Shown one piece after another: positions 25,018 to 33,367 of a stretch of 64,000 bases of DNA. The stretch is taken from the NCBI RefSeq assembly GCF_003426815.1, contig NZ_QKYK01000013.1, positions 1-64,000 on the forward strand, in the 5' to 3' direction. Under the pieces are notes generated by a model. That model was not told where the DNA came from and made no database searches. It saw only the letters and a list, made by a program, of their open reading frames with translations. The translations under genes were made by a program, and so were the position numbers. Each line of letters opens with the position of its first letter. Positions within the stretch are counted from its first letter, which is position 1. The DNA is from Desertimonas flava. Its GTDB lineage: Bacteria > Actinomycetota > Acidimicrobiia > Acidimicrobiales > Ilumatobacteraceae.

Positions 25018-25937
25018 TCGTCGACGACGGTCTGGACGGGGCCGCAACCGTGAGTCGTCCGCCGCTCGCTCGCGCCCTGTGGCAGACGGCGAGGCCGCTG
25101 CAGTGGCTGAAGAACCTCCTCGTCTTCGCCGCGCCCGGGGCGGCCGGCGTGCTCGACGATCCGTCGGACATGGGCAAGGCGGTGATCACCTTCGTCGCCT
25201 GCTGCTTGGCCTCGAGCGGCCTCTACTTCTGGAACGACGCGTTGGACGTGGAGTCCGACCGGCGGCATCCGGCGAAGCGCCACCGGCCGATTCCAGCCGG
25301 GCAGCTCGGGATCACGATGGCGATGGTCATCGGCACCGGACTCATCGTGGCCGGCCTCGCCCTCGCCGGAGCGACCGGCCGCTGGCAGACCGTGGCGATC
25401 GTCGGGGTCTACGTGGTCAGCACGATGGCGTACACGCTCTCGCTCAAGCACGTCGCGGTCGTCGACCTCGTCGTGGTCGCGTCGGGATTCGTCCTGCGCG
25501 CCGCGGCAGGCGCCGTGGCCGTGGACGTCGGCATGTCGAGCTGGTTCGTCCTCTGCACCGTCTTCGGCTCGTTGTTCATCGTGACCGGCAAGCGCTACGC
25601 CGAGCTCCGCGAGATCGGCGACGGCGCGGCGGAGATCCGCCGCACGCTCGGCTCGTACACGCCCGGCTACCTCCGCATCGTGTTGACCGTGGCGTGTGGC
25701 GGCGCCCTGCTCACGTACTGCCAGTGGGCGTTCGAGCGCAAGGAGATGGTGGGGAGCGACCGGCCGTTCTACGAGCTGTCGATCGTGCCCATGCTCACCG
25801 CGCTGCTGCGGTACGCGCTGGTGCTGGAGAACGGCAAGGGAGCCGCTCCCGAGGAGGTCTTCGCCAACGATCGTGTCCTCCAGCTCCTCGGGCTCTGCTG
25901 GGTGGTCCTGTTCGGACTGGCCGTCTACGTCCGATGA
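25014..25937 (+). CDS. ubiA: Decaprenyl-phosphate phosphoribosyltransferase (UbiA superfamily)
   Basis: Attaches 5-phosphoribose from PRPP to decaprenyl phosphate, the committed step to the lipid-linked arabinose donor. The 307-residue membrane protein has the first Asp-rich site YFWNDALDVESDRRHPAKRHRPIPAG, the second region TLSLKHVAVVDLVVVASGFVLRAAAGA, and the FGSLFIVTGKRYAELREIGD...LGSYTPGYLRIV block that distinguishes DPPR synthases such as mycobacterial Rv3806c from quinone prenyltransferases. The start GTG at 25014 overlaps the upstream stop, and the stop overlaps the next ATG (ATGA), so expression is translationally coupled. Confidence 0.92.
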   Translation: MIVDDGLDGAATVSRPPLARALWQTARPLQWLKNLLVFAAPGAAGVLDDPSDMGKAVITFVACCLASSGLYFWNDALDVESDRRHPAKRHRPIPAGQLGITMAMVIGTGLIVAGLALAGATGRWQTVAIVGVYVVSTMAYTLSLKHVAVVDLVVVASGFVLRAAAGAVAVDVGMSSWFVLCTVFGSLFIVTGKRYAELREIGDGAAEIRRTLGSYTPGYLRIVLTVACGGALLTYCQWAFERKEMVGSDRPFYELSIVPMLTALLRYALVLENGKGAAPEEVFANDRVLQLLGLCWVVLFGLAVYVR

Positions 25938-26644
25938 TCGAGGGCTGGCTCACCGACGAACAGGCAGTGATGCTCGCCGCCGCGGCCGAGCGCTGCCCGC
26001 CCGACGGCGAGATCGTCGAGATCGGCAGCTTCCGCGGGAAGTCGACCATCGTCCTGGCGACGCACGCCCCCGAGGGCGTCGCCGTGGTCGCCATCGACCC
26101 GCACGCCGGCAACGACCGCGGCCCTCAGGAGATCGACGGGTACGCGGCCGAGGCGGCGTCAGACCGTGCCGCGTTCGAGCGCAACCTCGTCGACGCCGGG
26201 GTCCGCCACAGGGTCAGGCACGTCGCCCGGTTCTCTGCCGATGCGCACTCCGACGTCCACGGTGAGATCGACGTGCTCTTCATCGACGGAGCCCACCGCT
26301 ACGGCCCGGCCCGGGCGGACATCCGCGACTGGGGCGGGCGGGTCACCGACGGGGGCACGATGTTGATCCACGACTCGTTCTCGTCGATCGGCGTCACGCT
26401 GGCGATCGGGCGGGAGCTGGTCGTCGGGGGGCGGTTCCGCTACGTGGGGCGGTCGCGATCGCTCGCCGAGTACCGTGCCGATCTCTCCGGCGCCGGTACC
26501 CGAGCCCGGTTGGCCAACGCCGGCCGGCAGCTCCTGCAGGGCGGCTGGTTCGTGCGCAACGTGGCACTCAAGGTGTTCCTGACGGCGGGCGGACGCCCGC
26601 TCCTGCGCCTGCTGCGCCTCCCGATCCCGGACTGGCCGTACTGA
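25934..26644 (+). CDS. Class I SAM-dependent methyltransferase inside the DprE operon
   Basis: A 236-residue enzyme of the Methyltransf_24 type: VEIGSFRGKSTIVLA (SAM motif I), VVAIDPHAG (motif II), IDVLFIDGAHRYGPARADI and GGTMLIHDSFSSIGVTLAI. The C-terminus (RNVALKVFLTAGGRPLLRLLRLPIPDWPY) is hydrophobic and basic and could touch the membrane. It overlaps UbiA by ATGA and DprE1 by TGATG, so it belongs to the same pathway in expression. A methyl acceptor is not known: a sugar, a polyprenyl carrier or a glycan end are possible. Mycobacterial dpr loci lack such a gene as far as I know. Confidence 0.85.
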   Translation: MIEGWLTDEQAVMLAAAAERCPPDGEIVEIGSFRGKSTIVLATHAPEGVAVVAIDPHAGNDRGPQEIDGYAAEAASDRAAFERNLVDAGVRHRVRHVARFSADAHSDVHGEIDVLFIDGAHRYGPARADIRDWGGRVTDGGTMLIHDSFSSIGVTLAIGRELVVGGRFRYVGRSRSLAEYRADLSGAGTRARLANAGRQLLQGGWFVRNVALKVFLTAGGRPLLRLLRLPIPDWPY

Positions 26645-28023
26645 TGCCGGCGGGCACCAGCGGACGCCGGCTACTCACGGGCTGGGGCGGCACGGCCGCA
26701 TCGGCGACCGAGGTCGTACGCGCCAGCGGCGGCGACCTCGCGGGACTGCTCGGCGTCGTCCGTTCGGCGTCTCGCCGCGGCGTCATCGCCCGTGGGCTCG
26801 GCCGCAGCTACGGCGACAGCGCCCAGAACGGCGGCGGACTGGCCGTCGAGTTGGAGCAGGGGCCCGAGACGATCAACATCGATGCTCGGACGGCGACCGC
26901 CACGGTCGGAGCCGGCGTGAGCATCGACGACCTGCTGCGCGCCAGCGTCCCCGCCGGCCTGTTCGTGCCGGTCACGCCGGGCACCCGGTTCGTGACCGTC
27001 GGCGGCGCGATCGCCAGCGACATCCACGGCAAGAACCACCACGTCGACGGCACGTTCGGGCGTCACGTCCGCTCACTGCGCCTGCTGCTCGCCGACGGCG
27101 ACGTCGTCGAACTCAGCCCCGACCAGCGGCCGGACCTGTTCTGGGCGACGGTCGGGGGGATGGGCCTCACCGGCATCATCCTCGAAGCGACCGTCGCCAT
27201 GCTTCCGATCGAGACCAGTCGGTGCACGGTGGACACCGAGCGGGTCGCCGACCTCGACAGCCTGCTCGCCCACATGGACGCCGACGACGACGCATTCCGC
27301 TATTCGGTGGCGTGGATCGATCCGATGGCGAGTGGCCGCTCGCTCGGCCGCAGCATCCTCACCCGCGGCGATCACGCGCGCGTCGACGAGCTCCCGCCCA
27401 GGCAGGTCGCCGGCGCCCTCGAGTACCGGCCGGGACACCTTGCCACGATCCCACCCGTGGTGCCCGGGCCCGGCGTGATGAACCACGCGACGATCAGCGC
27501 GTTCAACGAGATGTGGTACCGCAAGGCGCCGCGGCGGCGCGTCGGTCAGATCATGTCGATCCCGCAGTTCTTCCACCCGCTCGACGCGGTCGGGCACTGG
27601 AACCGGCTCTACGGCCGGCGTGGCTTCGTGCAGTACCAGTTCGTCGTGCCGTTCGGTGAGGAGACGGCCCTGCGCAACGTGATCGAACGGCTCGCCGACG
27701 CCCGCGCGCCGAGCTTCCTCGCCGTGCTCAAGCGCTTCGGTGCTGCCAACCCGGCGCCGCTCAGCTTCCCCCGACCGGGCTGGACGCTGGCCGTCGACGT
27801 CCCGGCGGCCACGTCCGGACTCGCCGAACTGCTCACGGAGCTCGACCGGCTCGTCCTCGATGCCGGCGGGCGGCACTACCTCGCCAAGGACAGCGCCACG
27901 ACGCCGGAGGCCATTCGCCGCGGCTACCCGCGGCTCGGCGAGTGGCGCACCATCCGCGATGCGGCCGACCCCATCGGCCGCTGGGTCAGCGACCAGAGCC
28001 GCCGCCTGCGGCTCACCGCGTGA
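26644..28023 (+). CDS. dprE1: Decaprenylphosphoryl-beta-D-ribose 2'-oxidase
   Basis: FAD-dependent oxidase that turns decaprenylphosphoryl-ribose into its 2'-keto form. The 459-residue protein has the FAD domain (ARGLGRSYGDSAQNGGG; FVTVGGAIASDIHGKNHHVDGTFG with His128) and the substrate domain with Lys415 in HYLAKDS, matching mycobacterial His132 and Lys418. At the position of the mycobacterial Cys387 that benzothiazinones attack, this protein has Ala383 (PGWTLAVDVPA against PGWNICVDFPI). Start and upstream stop overlap by one base (TGATG). It partners with DprE2 downstream, 32 bp away. Confidence 0.95.
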   Translation: MPAGTSGRRLLTGWGGTAASATEVVRASGGDLAGLLGVVRSASRRGVIARGLGRSYGDSAQNGGGLAVELEQGPETINIDARTATATVGAGVSIDDLLRASVPAGLFVPVTPGTRFVTVGGAIASDIHGKNHHVDGTFGRHVRSLRLLLADGDVVELSPDQRPDLFWATVGGMGLTGIILEATVAMLPIETSRCTVDTERVADLDSLLAHMDADDDAFRYSVAWIDPMASGRSLGRSILTRGDHARVDELPPRQVAGALEYRPGHLATIPPVVPGPGVMNHATISAFNEMWYRKAPRRRVGQIMSIPQFFHPLDAVGHWNRLYGRRGFVQYQFVVPFGEETALRNVIERLADARAPSFLAVLKRFGAANPAPLSFPRPGWTLAVDVPAATSGLAELLTELDRLVLDAGGRHYLAKDSATTPEAIRRGYPRLGEWRTIRDAADPIGRWVSDQSRRLRLTA

Positions 28024-28055
28024 GAGCCCACGGCCCGCAAAGGAGAATGACGTCC

Positions 28056-28814
28056 ATGGAGAACGCCCTCGGTGAAGTGCAGACGATCGTGCTCTTCGGT
28101 GGCACGAGCGAGATCGGCCGGGCCATCGTCGACCGCCTGCTCACCCCGGCGACGACGACGGTGGTGCTCGCCGTTCGTGATCCCGAGTCCGTGTCGATCG
28201 CCGGGACCTCCCTCGAGCGTCCCGGTCTCACCGTCGACGTCGTGGCGTTCGACGCCGCCGACACGGACACTCACCAGGGCCTCGTCGACGATCTGGTCGC
28301 CCGTCACGGCGACCTCGACGTGGTGATCGAGGCGTTCGGACAGCTCGGCGATCCCCACGTGCTGGCCGCCGACGCGGCGGCCGCGGCCGCCCTGGTGCAC
28401 GTCAACTTCACGGGGTCCGTCAGCGTGGCCACGGCCGTCGCCGCCCAGTTCCGGCGCCAGGGTCACGGTCGACTGGTGGTGCTCTCCAGCGTGGCGGGGG
28501 AGCGGGTGCGCAAGGCCAACTACGTGTACGGGTCGTCGAAGGCCGGTCTCGACGGGTTCGCCCAGGGACTCGGCGATTCCCTGGCGGGCACGGGCGCGTC
28601 CGTCCTCGTCGTGCGTCCCGGCTTCGTGACGTCGAAGATGACCGCCGGGCTGAAGCCGGCACCGCTGTCGACGACTCCCGAGGCGGTGGCCGACGCCACC
28701 GTGAAGGCCTTGCGGTCGGGGAAGCGAACGGTCTGGGCACCGGCGGCCCTGCGCGTGGTGTTCAGCGTCTTCCGCCACCTGCCCGGGTCCGTCTGGCGCC
28801 GCCTGAAGGTCTGA
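28056..28814 (+). CDS. dprE2: Decaprenylphosphoryl-2-keto-ribose reductase
   Basis: A 252-residue short-chain dehydrogenase that completes the C2 epimerisation begun by DprE1, giving decaprenyl-phosphoryl-D-arabinose. NAD(P)-binding motif FGGTSEIGRAIVDRLL, active-site SSVAGERVRKANYVYGSSKAGLDGFAQGL (Ser, Tyr-x-x-x-Lys), and the typical DprE2 tail (VWAPAALRVVFSVFRHLPGSVWRRLKV), which is hydrophobic and basic. ATG 28056 lies 10 nt after AAAGGAG; ATG 28047 is too close to it. It is the last gene of the operon, ending in a large inverted-repeat structure. Confidence 0.93.
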   Translation: MENALGEVQTIVLFGGTSEIGRAIVDRLLTPATTTVVLAVRDPESVSIAGTSLERPGLTVDVVAFDAADTDTHQGLVDDLVARHGDLDVVIEAFGQLGDPHVLAADAAAAAALVHVNFTGSVSVATAVAAQFRRQGHGRLVVLSSVAGERVRKANYVYGSSKAGLDGFAQGLGDSLAGTGASVLVVRPGFVTSKMTAGLKPAPLSTTPEAVADATVKALRSGKRTVWAPAALRVVFSVFRHLPGSVWRRLKV

Positions 28815-28877
28815 GCGCGACCGACGAGCCGCCGACTGACGGTTGGGACCAGGCACCAACCGTCAGGTCGCGCTCAG
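28811..28877. terminator. Nested bidirectional terminator-like palindrome shared by two convergent stops
   Basis: Inner perfect 11-bp arms CTGACGGTTGG (28836-28846) and CCAACCGTCAG (28856-28866) enclose 9 nt. An outer 12-bp perfect inverted repeat, CTGAGCGCGACC (28811-28822) and GGTCGCGCTCAG (28866-28877), includes the TGA stop codons of both converging genes, so dprE2 and the opposite membrane-protein gene both end TGAGCGCGACC. Confidence 0.7.
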
Positions 28878-30646
28878 CAGCGGTTGTAGAGCCGGACGAG
28901 GCCGCCCTGGTACTCGCCGAAGAGGCAGAAGTCGTCCTTGATCACCTGGTTCGGTTCCGGTGAGCCGAAGTCCATCGACGAGTTGGGCTCGTCCCAGCCG
29001 GCCCAGAACGCCGTGAGGATCGCCCAGTCTGCGGACCGGAGGTCGTCGGCGAGCCGCGACCCCGCCTTGTTCGCCAGGCCCGGATCCATCTCGATGTAGT
29101 ACGTCGCCGGCTCGAGCTCCGGGAACATCCAGTAGAACATCGAGTCGCTGTACCACGTGCGGCTGAGGTCCATCGGTCCGACGAACAGCAGCTCGCCCGG
29201 CGTGGACCACTGGTCGAGGACGTCGATCACCTCCTGCGAGGCGAAGGCCGCGTCGACGGCGCCGAAGTAGAAGCTGCGCGGCCCGCGCTTGACCTCGATC
29301 GCCTCGGGCACCCGGCCGAGGCTCACCCGTGACTGGAAGAGGTAGTAGCGGAACGTGAACAGGGACGTCAGCGTGAACGCGAGCACCACGGCCGCAGCCA
29401 TGCCGACCGCGACGCCGAGGCGTCGTGGGCGACGAGGGTGCCAGCGGCGCACCAGATCGGCCACGAACACCACGAAGAACGGCCACGACACGCACGTCAC
29501 CCACGTGAGATGGGTGGAATCGGGGCGTTGCCACGCCTGCGGCAGGATGCCGACCGACACGATGGCGGTGACGAGCAGCGCCGTCGAGCGGCCGTCCCGC
29601 TCGCCGCGGCGGCGCTGCCAGATGGCGAAGCCCAGCATGGCGAAGGCGATGAGGAACATCGCGAAGAACCACAGGAACAGGGCGTTCGACGCCGCGACGT
29701 GGGGGAACGGCCACCACGGCGGCACGGTCTCGGCGATCCGCTGCAGCGCACCGTCGAGCCGGCCCCACGACGGCGGCCGCGGGAGCTCACGCCCGGCCCG
29801 GAGGTGGAACACGGGGTCGAGGAACATGCCCCGCCAGATCGCCGCCGGCCCGGCCATGGCGAGATGGACCCACATCGGCACCATGCCGACCACCGCTCCA
29901 GCGAGCACCGTCAACCGAGATGCCCGAGCCTCTGCGGCGCGGCGGTGGCGCCACAGCACCCAACCCAGCACGGCGCCGACGGCGATGACGAGGTCGGGGC
30001 GATAGGTGAGGGCGAGCGCCCCGAGGAACCCGGCGACCGCCCAGGCCGCCCGCTGGCTGCGGCCCGAGACGTAGGTCGAGCGGACGGCGAACACGCCGCA
30101 CCACAGCGTCAGGGCGAGCCCGCCGTTCCACGCCATGGCCGACAGCCCGATCGGCGTGAGGATGTAGAAGATGGCGAGCGTGCCGACGGCGGTCGCTGCC
30201 GCCCGCCCCCACGGGCGGGCCAGCGTGAACAGGGCGAGGATGATCCCGACGTGCTGGATCAGTCCGAACGTTCGCTCGGCGGCGAGCGTGTCGCCGAACA
30301 GCCGGTACCAGAACATCAGCACGTGCAGGGCGCCCGGCCCGTAGAGGTGTAGGAAGTCGACGTTGGGCACGTCGCCCTTCCAGATGCGCTCGGGGAAGTA
30401 GAGCATGAAGCCCTCTTCCATCGTGCCGCCGGTGAAGTGGTAGAGGCCCTTCAGCGGCAGGGCCACGATGGCGGCGATGAGCACCAGGCCGAGCCAGGTG
30501 CCGACGGCGCCGCGGTCGCGGCGGCGCAACCCGCCCGACCCGCCGAGCACGAAGGCGGTGCCGTCGTCCGATGCCGTTCGTGGCGAGGGGGACGGCGTGG
30601 CGACCGGCGCGGCGAGTGGCTCCAACGCCTGGTCGTGATCGGTCAC
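28874..30646 (-). CDS. Multi-pass membrane protein, probable GT-C glycosyltransferase
   Basis: A 590-residue protein with about ten to eleven hydrophobic helices (first: GTWLGLVLIAAIVALPLKGLYHF). The first loop (GGTMEEGFMLYFPERIWKGDVPNVDFLHLYGPGALHVL) has the acidic residues expected of polyprenyl-phosphate-sugar-dependent GT-C enzymes, and the last 150 residues are extracytoplasmic with an (LFVGPMDLSRTWYSDSMFYWMFPEL) segment. No sequence family is certain. It converges with dprE2 and diverges from another such protein, which suggests envelope glycan work. The start is GTG 30646; a TAGTTT box ends 9 nt before it, indicating a leaderless mRNA. Confidence 0.7.
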   Translation of the reverse strand: MTDHDQALEPLAAPVATPSPSPRTASDDGTAFVLGGSGGLRRRDRGAVGTWLGLVLIAAIVALPLKGLYHFTGGTMEEGFMLYFPERIWKGDVPNVDFLHLYGPGALHVLMFWYRLFGDTLAAERTFGLIQHVGIILALFTLARPWGRAAATAVGTLAIFYILTPIGLSAMAWNGGLALTLWCGVFAVRSTYVSGRSQRAAWAVAGFLGALALTYRPDLVIAVGAVLGWVLWRHRRAAEARASRLTVLAGAVVGMVPMWVHLAMAGPAAIWRGMFLDPVFHLRAGRELPRPPSWGRLDGALQRIAETVPPWWPFPHVAASNALFLWFFAMFLIAFAMLGFAIWQRRRGERDGRSTALLVTAIVSVGILPQAWQRPDSTHLTWVTCVSWPFFVVFVADLVRRWHPRRPRRLGVAVGMAAAVVLAFTLTSLFTFRYYLFQSRVSLGRVPEAIEVKRGPRSFYFGAVDAAFASQEVIDVLDQWSTPGELLFVGPMDLSRTWYSDSMFYWMFPELEPATYYIEMDPGLANKAGSRLADDLRSADWAILTAFWAGWDEPNSSMDFGSPEPNQVIKDDFCLFGEYQGGLVRLYNRC

Positions 30647-30676
30647 AAGCCCTGCAAACTACCGGTACTGGACCGT

Positions 30677-30696
30677 CCCCCTGGTGACCAGAGGGG
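30677..30696. promoter_or_regulatory. Palindrome between two divergent leaderless promoters
   Basis: CCCC-CTGGT-G-ACCAG-A-GGGG sits midway between -10-like boxes TAGTTT (minus strand, 30656-30661) and TAGCCT (plus strand, 30703-30708). It therefore covers the -35 position of both divergent genes and is a candidate shared operator. Confidence 0.45.
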
Positions 30697-30717
30697 CCGC
30701 ACTAGCCTCGCCTGCTT

Positions 30718-32544
30718 GTGACCGGCGCCCCTCGATCGCTGCCGCGCCCCAGCGCGCTCGCCGGAGCGGTCGCCGTCGTTGCCCTCCCGCTCGTCATCGC
30801 CGCCATCGCCCTCCGCGCCGATCACTGGTATCCCGTGCTCGATCTGGCGATGACGGAGTTCCGGGTGCGCGACGTGTTCAGCTCACACACGCCGATCATC
30901 GGCCTCCCCGGCCGTATCGGCGAGTATCCGAACCAGGGGAGTCACCCCGGTCCCCTCAGCTTCTACCTGCTCGCGCCGACCTACCGGCTGCTCGGCTCGT
31001 CGTCGTGGGCGCTCCAGGTGTCGGCGGTGGTCGTGCACGTGGCGGCCGTCGTCACCGCCTTGTGGATCGGCCGCCGGCGCGGAGGACTCGCCGGTGTGGC
31101 GGCCGTGGCCGCGCTCCTCGCGGTCGTCATCCGCGGGTACGGCCAGCTGCTCCTCACGCAGCCGTGGAATCCCTACCTCCCGCTGTTGGCCTGGATCGTC
31201 GTGCTGCTCGCCGTGTGGTCGGTGCTCGCCGGTGACTCCCTCATGCTCGTGCCCCTCGTCGTGGCGGCGTCCCTGTGCGCGCAGACCCACGTGCCCTACC
31301 TCGTCTCGTGCGCGGTGCTGACGATCGGTGCGCTGGTGTACGCGGCGTCGCGACCCGGCACCAGCCGCCGTCATGCCGCGATCGCCGCCGGTGTGGGGGT
31401 CCTCCTGTGGCTGCCACCGATGCTCGATCAGCTGGTGCACGACCCGGGAAACGTGCGCAAGCTGCTCGACCACTTCTCGACGCCGAGCGAGCCGGTGATC
31501 GGCTTCGGCGACGGTGTCCGCCTGGCCCTGCGCCACCTCGACGTGTGGGCCGGGTTCGTCGGCGATCTCGGCGGCAGCGGACAGTTCGTGTCACCGTCGT
31601 CACCGTGGCGTGGGGTGGCGACGTTGGTGGTGTGGGCGGTGTCCGTCGCCGTCGCGTGGCGGATCGGCTCGCGGACGCTGAAGTGCCTGCACGTCACGGT
31701 CGCCGCGGCACTGGTCCTGGGGTTGTTCTCGATGGTCCGGATCTTCGGCCTCGCGTGGTACTACCTGACGCTGTGGGCGTGGGGGACCACCACGATTGCC
31801 GTCGCGGCGATCGTGTGGACCGGGTTGAGCCTCGTTCGCAATCTCCGGCCTCGCCATGCGGGATCGGCTCGGCCTGCGGTCGCCGGGGCGGCCGCCGCGC
31901 TGGCTGTGCTGGTCTCGGTCTCGTCGGCGGTCGCCTTCGCCGACGCCGAGGTGCCTGAGGAGCGTCTGAGCGAGGCGGTGGCGGCGCTGTCGGGACCCAC
32001 GTACGATGCCGTCGTCGCCGGGCTGGGGGTCGCCGACGGGACCGGCGTGCCGTACCAGGTGCGATGGAGCGACGTCGCCGACATCGGCAGCCCGGGTTTC
32101 GGGTTGCTCAACGAGCTCGAGCGCCGCGGGCTCGACGTGGCCGGCGACGAGTTCTTCGACGTCCCACTCACCGCCTACCGATGGCGGGACCGCTCGGCCG
32201 ACATCGCCCAGATCCATCTGGCGACCGGGGCCTGGATCGACACGTGGGCGGCAGTCCCTGGCGCCGTGCTCGTGGCGTCCTACGAGCCGCGGGACCGGCA
32301 GGAGCAGGTGCTGTACGCCGAGACGAGGCAGCGCGTCATCGATCGGATGCGGGCTGAGGGACGGTCGCCGGAGCTGATCGGCAATGTCGACTGCAACCTG
32401 TTCCTGACGTCGCTGAGCACGGCGCTCTCGTCGGCCGACCTCGCCGACATCGAGCTCCTCCTCGAGTTGGGCCAGCCGATGGCCGTGTTCATCGCGCCGG
32501 GCGACGCCGATCCGCCCCCCGGTGGCCCCTGCGGCTTCGTCTGA
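30718..32544 (+). CDS. Multi-pass membrane protein, probable GT-C family glycosyltransferase
   Basis: A 608-residue membrane protein with about ten helices. The first helix is followed by LDLAMTEFRVRDVFSSHTPIIGLPGRIGEYPNQGSHPGPLSFYLLAPTYRLLG, an acidic first loop and aromatic re-entry typical of GT-C folds; a further motif is LTQPWNPYLPLL. The C-terminal roughly 200 residues are soluble and extracytoplasmic, with VDCNLFLTSL and GGPCGFV cysteines. Substrate unknown. A TAGCCT box ends 9 nt before GTG 30718 (leaderless). Confidence 0.7.
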   Translation: MTGAPRSLPRPSALAGAVAVVALPLVIAAIALRADHWYPVLDLAMTEFRVRDVFSSHTPIIGLPGRIGEYPNQGSHPGPLSFYLLAPTYRLLGSSSWALQVSAVVVHVAAVVTALWIGRRRGGLAGVAAVAALLAVVIRGYGQLLLTQPWNPYLPLLAWIVVLLAVWSVLAGDSLMLVPLVVAASLCAQTHVPYLVSCAVLTIGALVYAASRPGTSRRHAAIAAGVGVLLWLPPMLDQLVHDPGNVRKLLDHFSTPSEPVIGFGDGVRLALRHLDVWAGFVGDLGGSGQFVSPSSPWRGVATLVVWAVSVAVAWRIGSRTLKCLHVTVAAALVLGLFSMVRIFGLAWYYLTLWAWGTTTIAVAAIVWTGLSLVRNLRPRHAGSARPAVAGAAAALAVLVSVSSAVAFADAEVPEERLSEAVAALSGPTYDAVVAGLGVADGTGVPYQVRWSDVADIGSPGFGLLNELERRGLDVAGDEFFDVPLTAYRWRDRSADIAQIHLATGAWIDTWAAVPGAVLVASYEPRDRQEQVLYAETRQRVIDRMRAEGRSPELIGNVDCNLFLTSLSTALSSADLADIELLLELGQPMAVFIAPGDADPPPGGPCGFV

Positions 32545-32635
32545 CCGGGCGCCGCACGTCTCCGTCTCCGCGGAGATCGATGTACAACTCGAACGGATGG
32601 CGCGACCATGGAGTTGCACCGAAGGGAGATCCGCC

Positions 32636-33355
32636 ATGGGCGAGAGACGACGGAGCCGGTTCGCAAGCATTCGGGGTCTGGTGGGCGCGAGCGTTGCGCT
32701 CGTTGCCCCGTCGATGCTCGCGCAGTCGCCTGCGGGTGCGGCGACCGAGCTCGATCAGCCGGCGATCTGGCCGGCGGCCGATGTGGTGTTCGCCACGCCC
32801 GAGGAGGCGGCCGCGGACTTCGTCTCCGAGGTGCTCATCTCGGAGGGAGACCCGGTGCTCGGTGAGTTCCAGCAGGGCGACGCCCGCAGCGGGGAGATCG
32901 CGGTGTTGTTCGCCGGTGAGACCGGCGACCTCGACCCGCCGCGCCAGTCGGGCGTGCTGCTCATGCGTCAGATCGGGCCGACCGACGGCTGGTACGTGAT
33001 CGGCGCGACGAGCGACGGCGCGGTGATCGACAGCCCATCGGCGTCGCAGCGCGTCCCCGCCGGCGCCCTCACCGTCTCGGGTGTGGGCCGGGGATTCGAG
33101 GGGACCCTGGCCGTGGCGGCATTCCCGCCCGGCGACGCCACCGGCACGTTCGACCGGCAGATCGGTGCCGGAGGAGCGTTCGAGGAGCTCGAGCCCTTCA
33201 GCGTCGACCTCGATCTGTCCGGGGCCGCAGCAGGTGAGGTCGTGGTGATCCTGGTGCGCGGTGACACCGGGCTGGGCAGCGATCCGGGCACGTTTGCCGC
33301 GGTCCCTGTGGTGGTCGCCGCCGGGCCATCGGTCACGGTCCCGCCGACGAAGTAG
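32636..33355 (+). CDS. Exported protein with Gmad2-like immunoglobulin domain
   Basis: A 239-residue secreted protein. Signal peptide RGLVGASVALVAPSMLAQSPAGAA. The first mature half (PEEAAADFVSEVLISEGDPVLGEFQQGDARSGEIAVLF...LLMRQIGPTDGWYVIGATSDGAVIDSP) resembles the domain that often precedes Gmad2; the second (LTVSGVGRGFEGTLAVAAFPPGD...FEELEPFSVDLDLSGAAAGEVVVILVRGDTGLG) fits the Gmad2 Ig-like fold found in spore and envelope proteins. ATG 32636 has a good AAGGGAGA ribosome-binding site. Confidence 0.72.
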   Translation: MGERRRSRFASIRGLVGASVALVAPSMLAQSPAGAATELDQPAIWPAADVVFATPEEAAADFVSEVLISEGDPVLGEFQQGDARSGEIAVLFAGETGDLDPPRQSGVLLMRQIGPTDGWYVIGATSDGAVIDSPSASQRVPAGALTVSGVGRGFEGTLAVAAFPPGDATGTFDRQIGAGGAFEELEPFSVDLDLSGAAAGEVVVILVRGDTGLGSDPGTFAAVPVVVAAGPSVTVPPTK

Positions 33356-33367
33356 GAGCTGGCGCGG

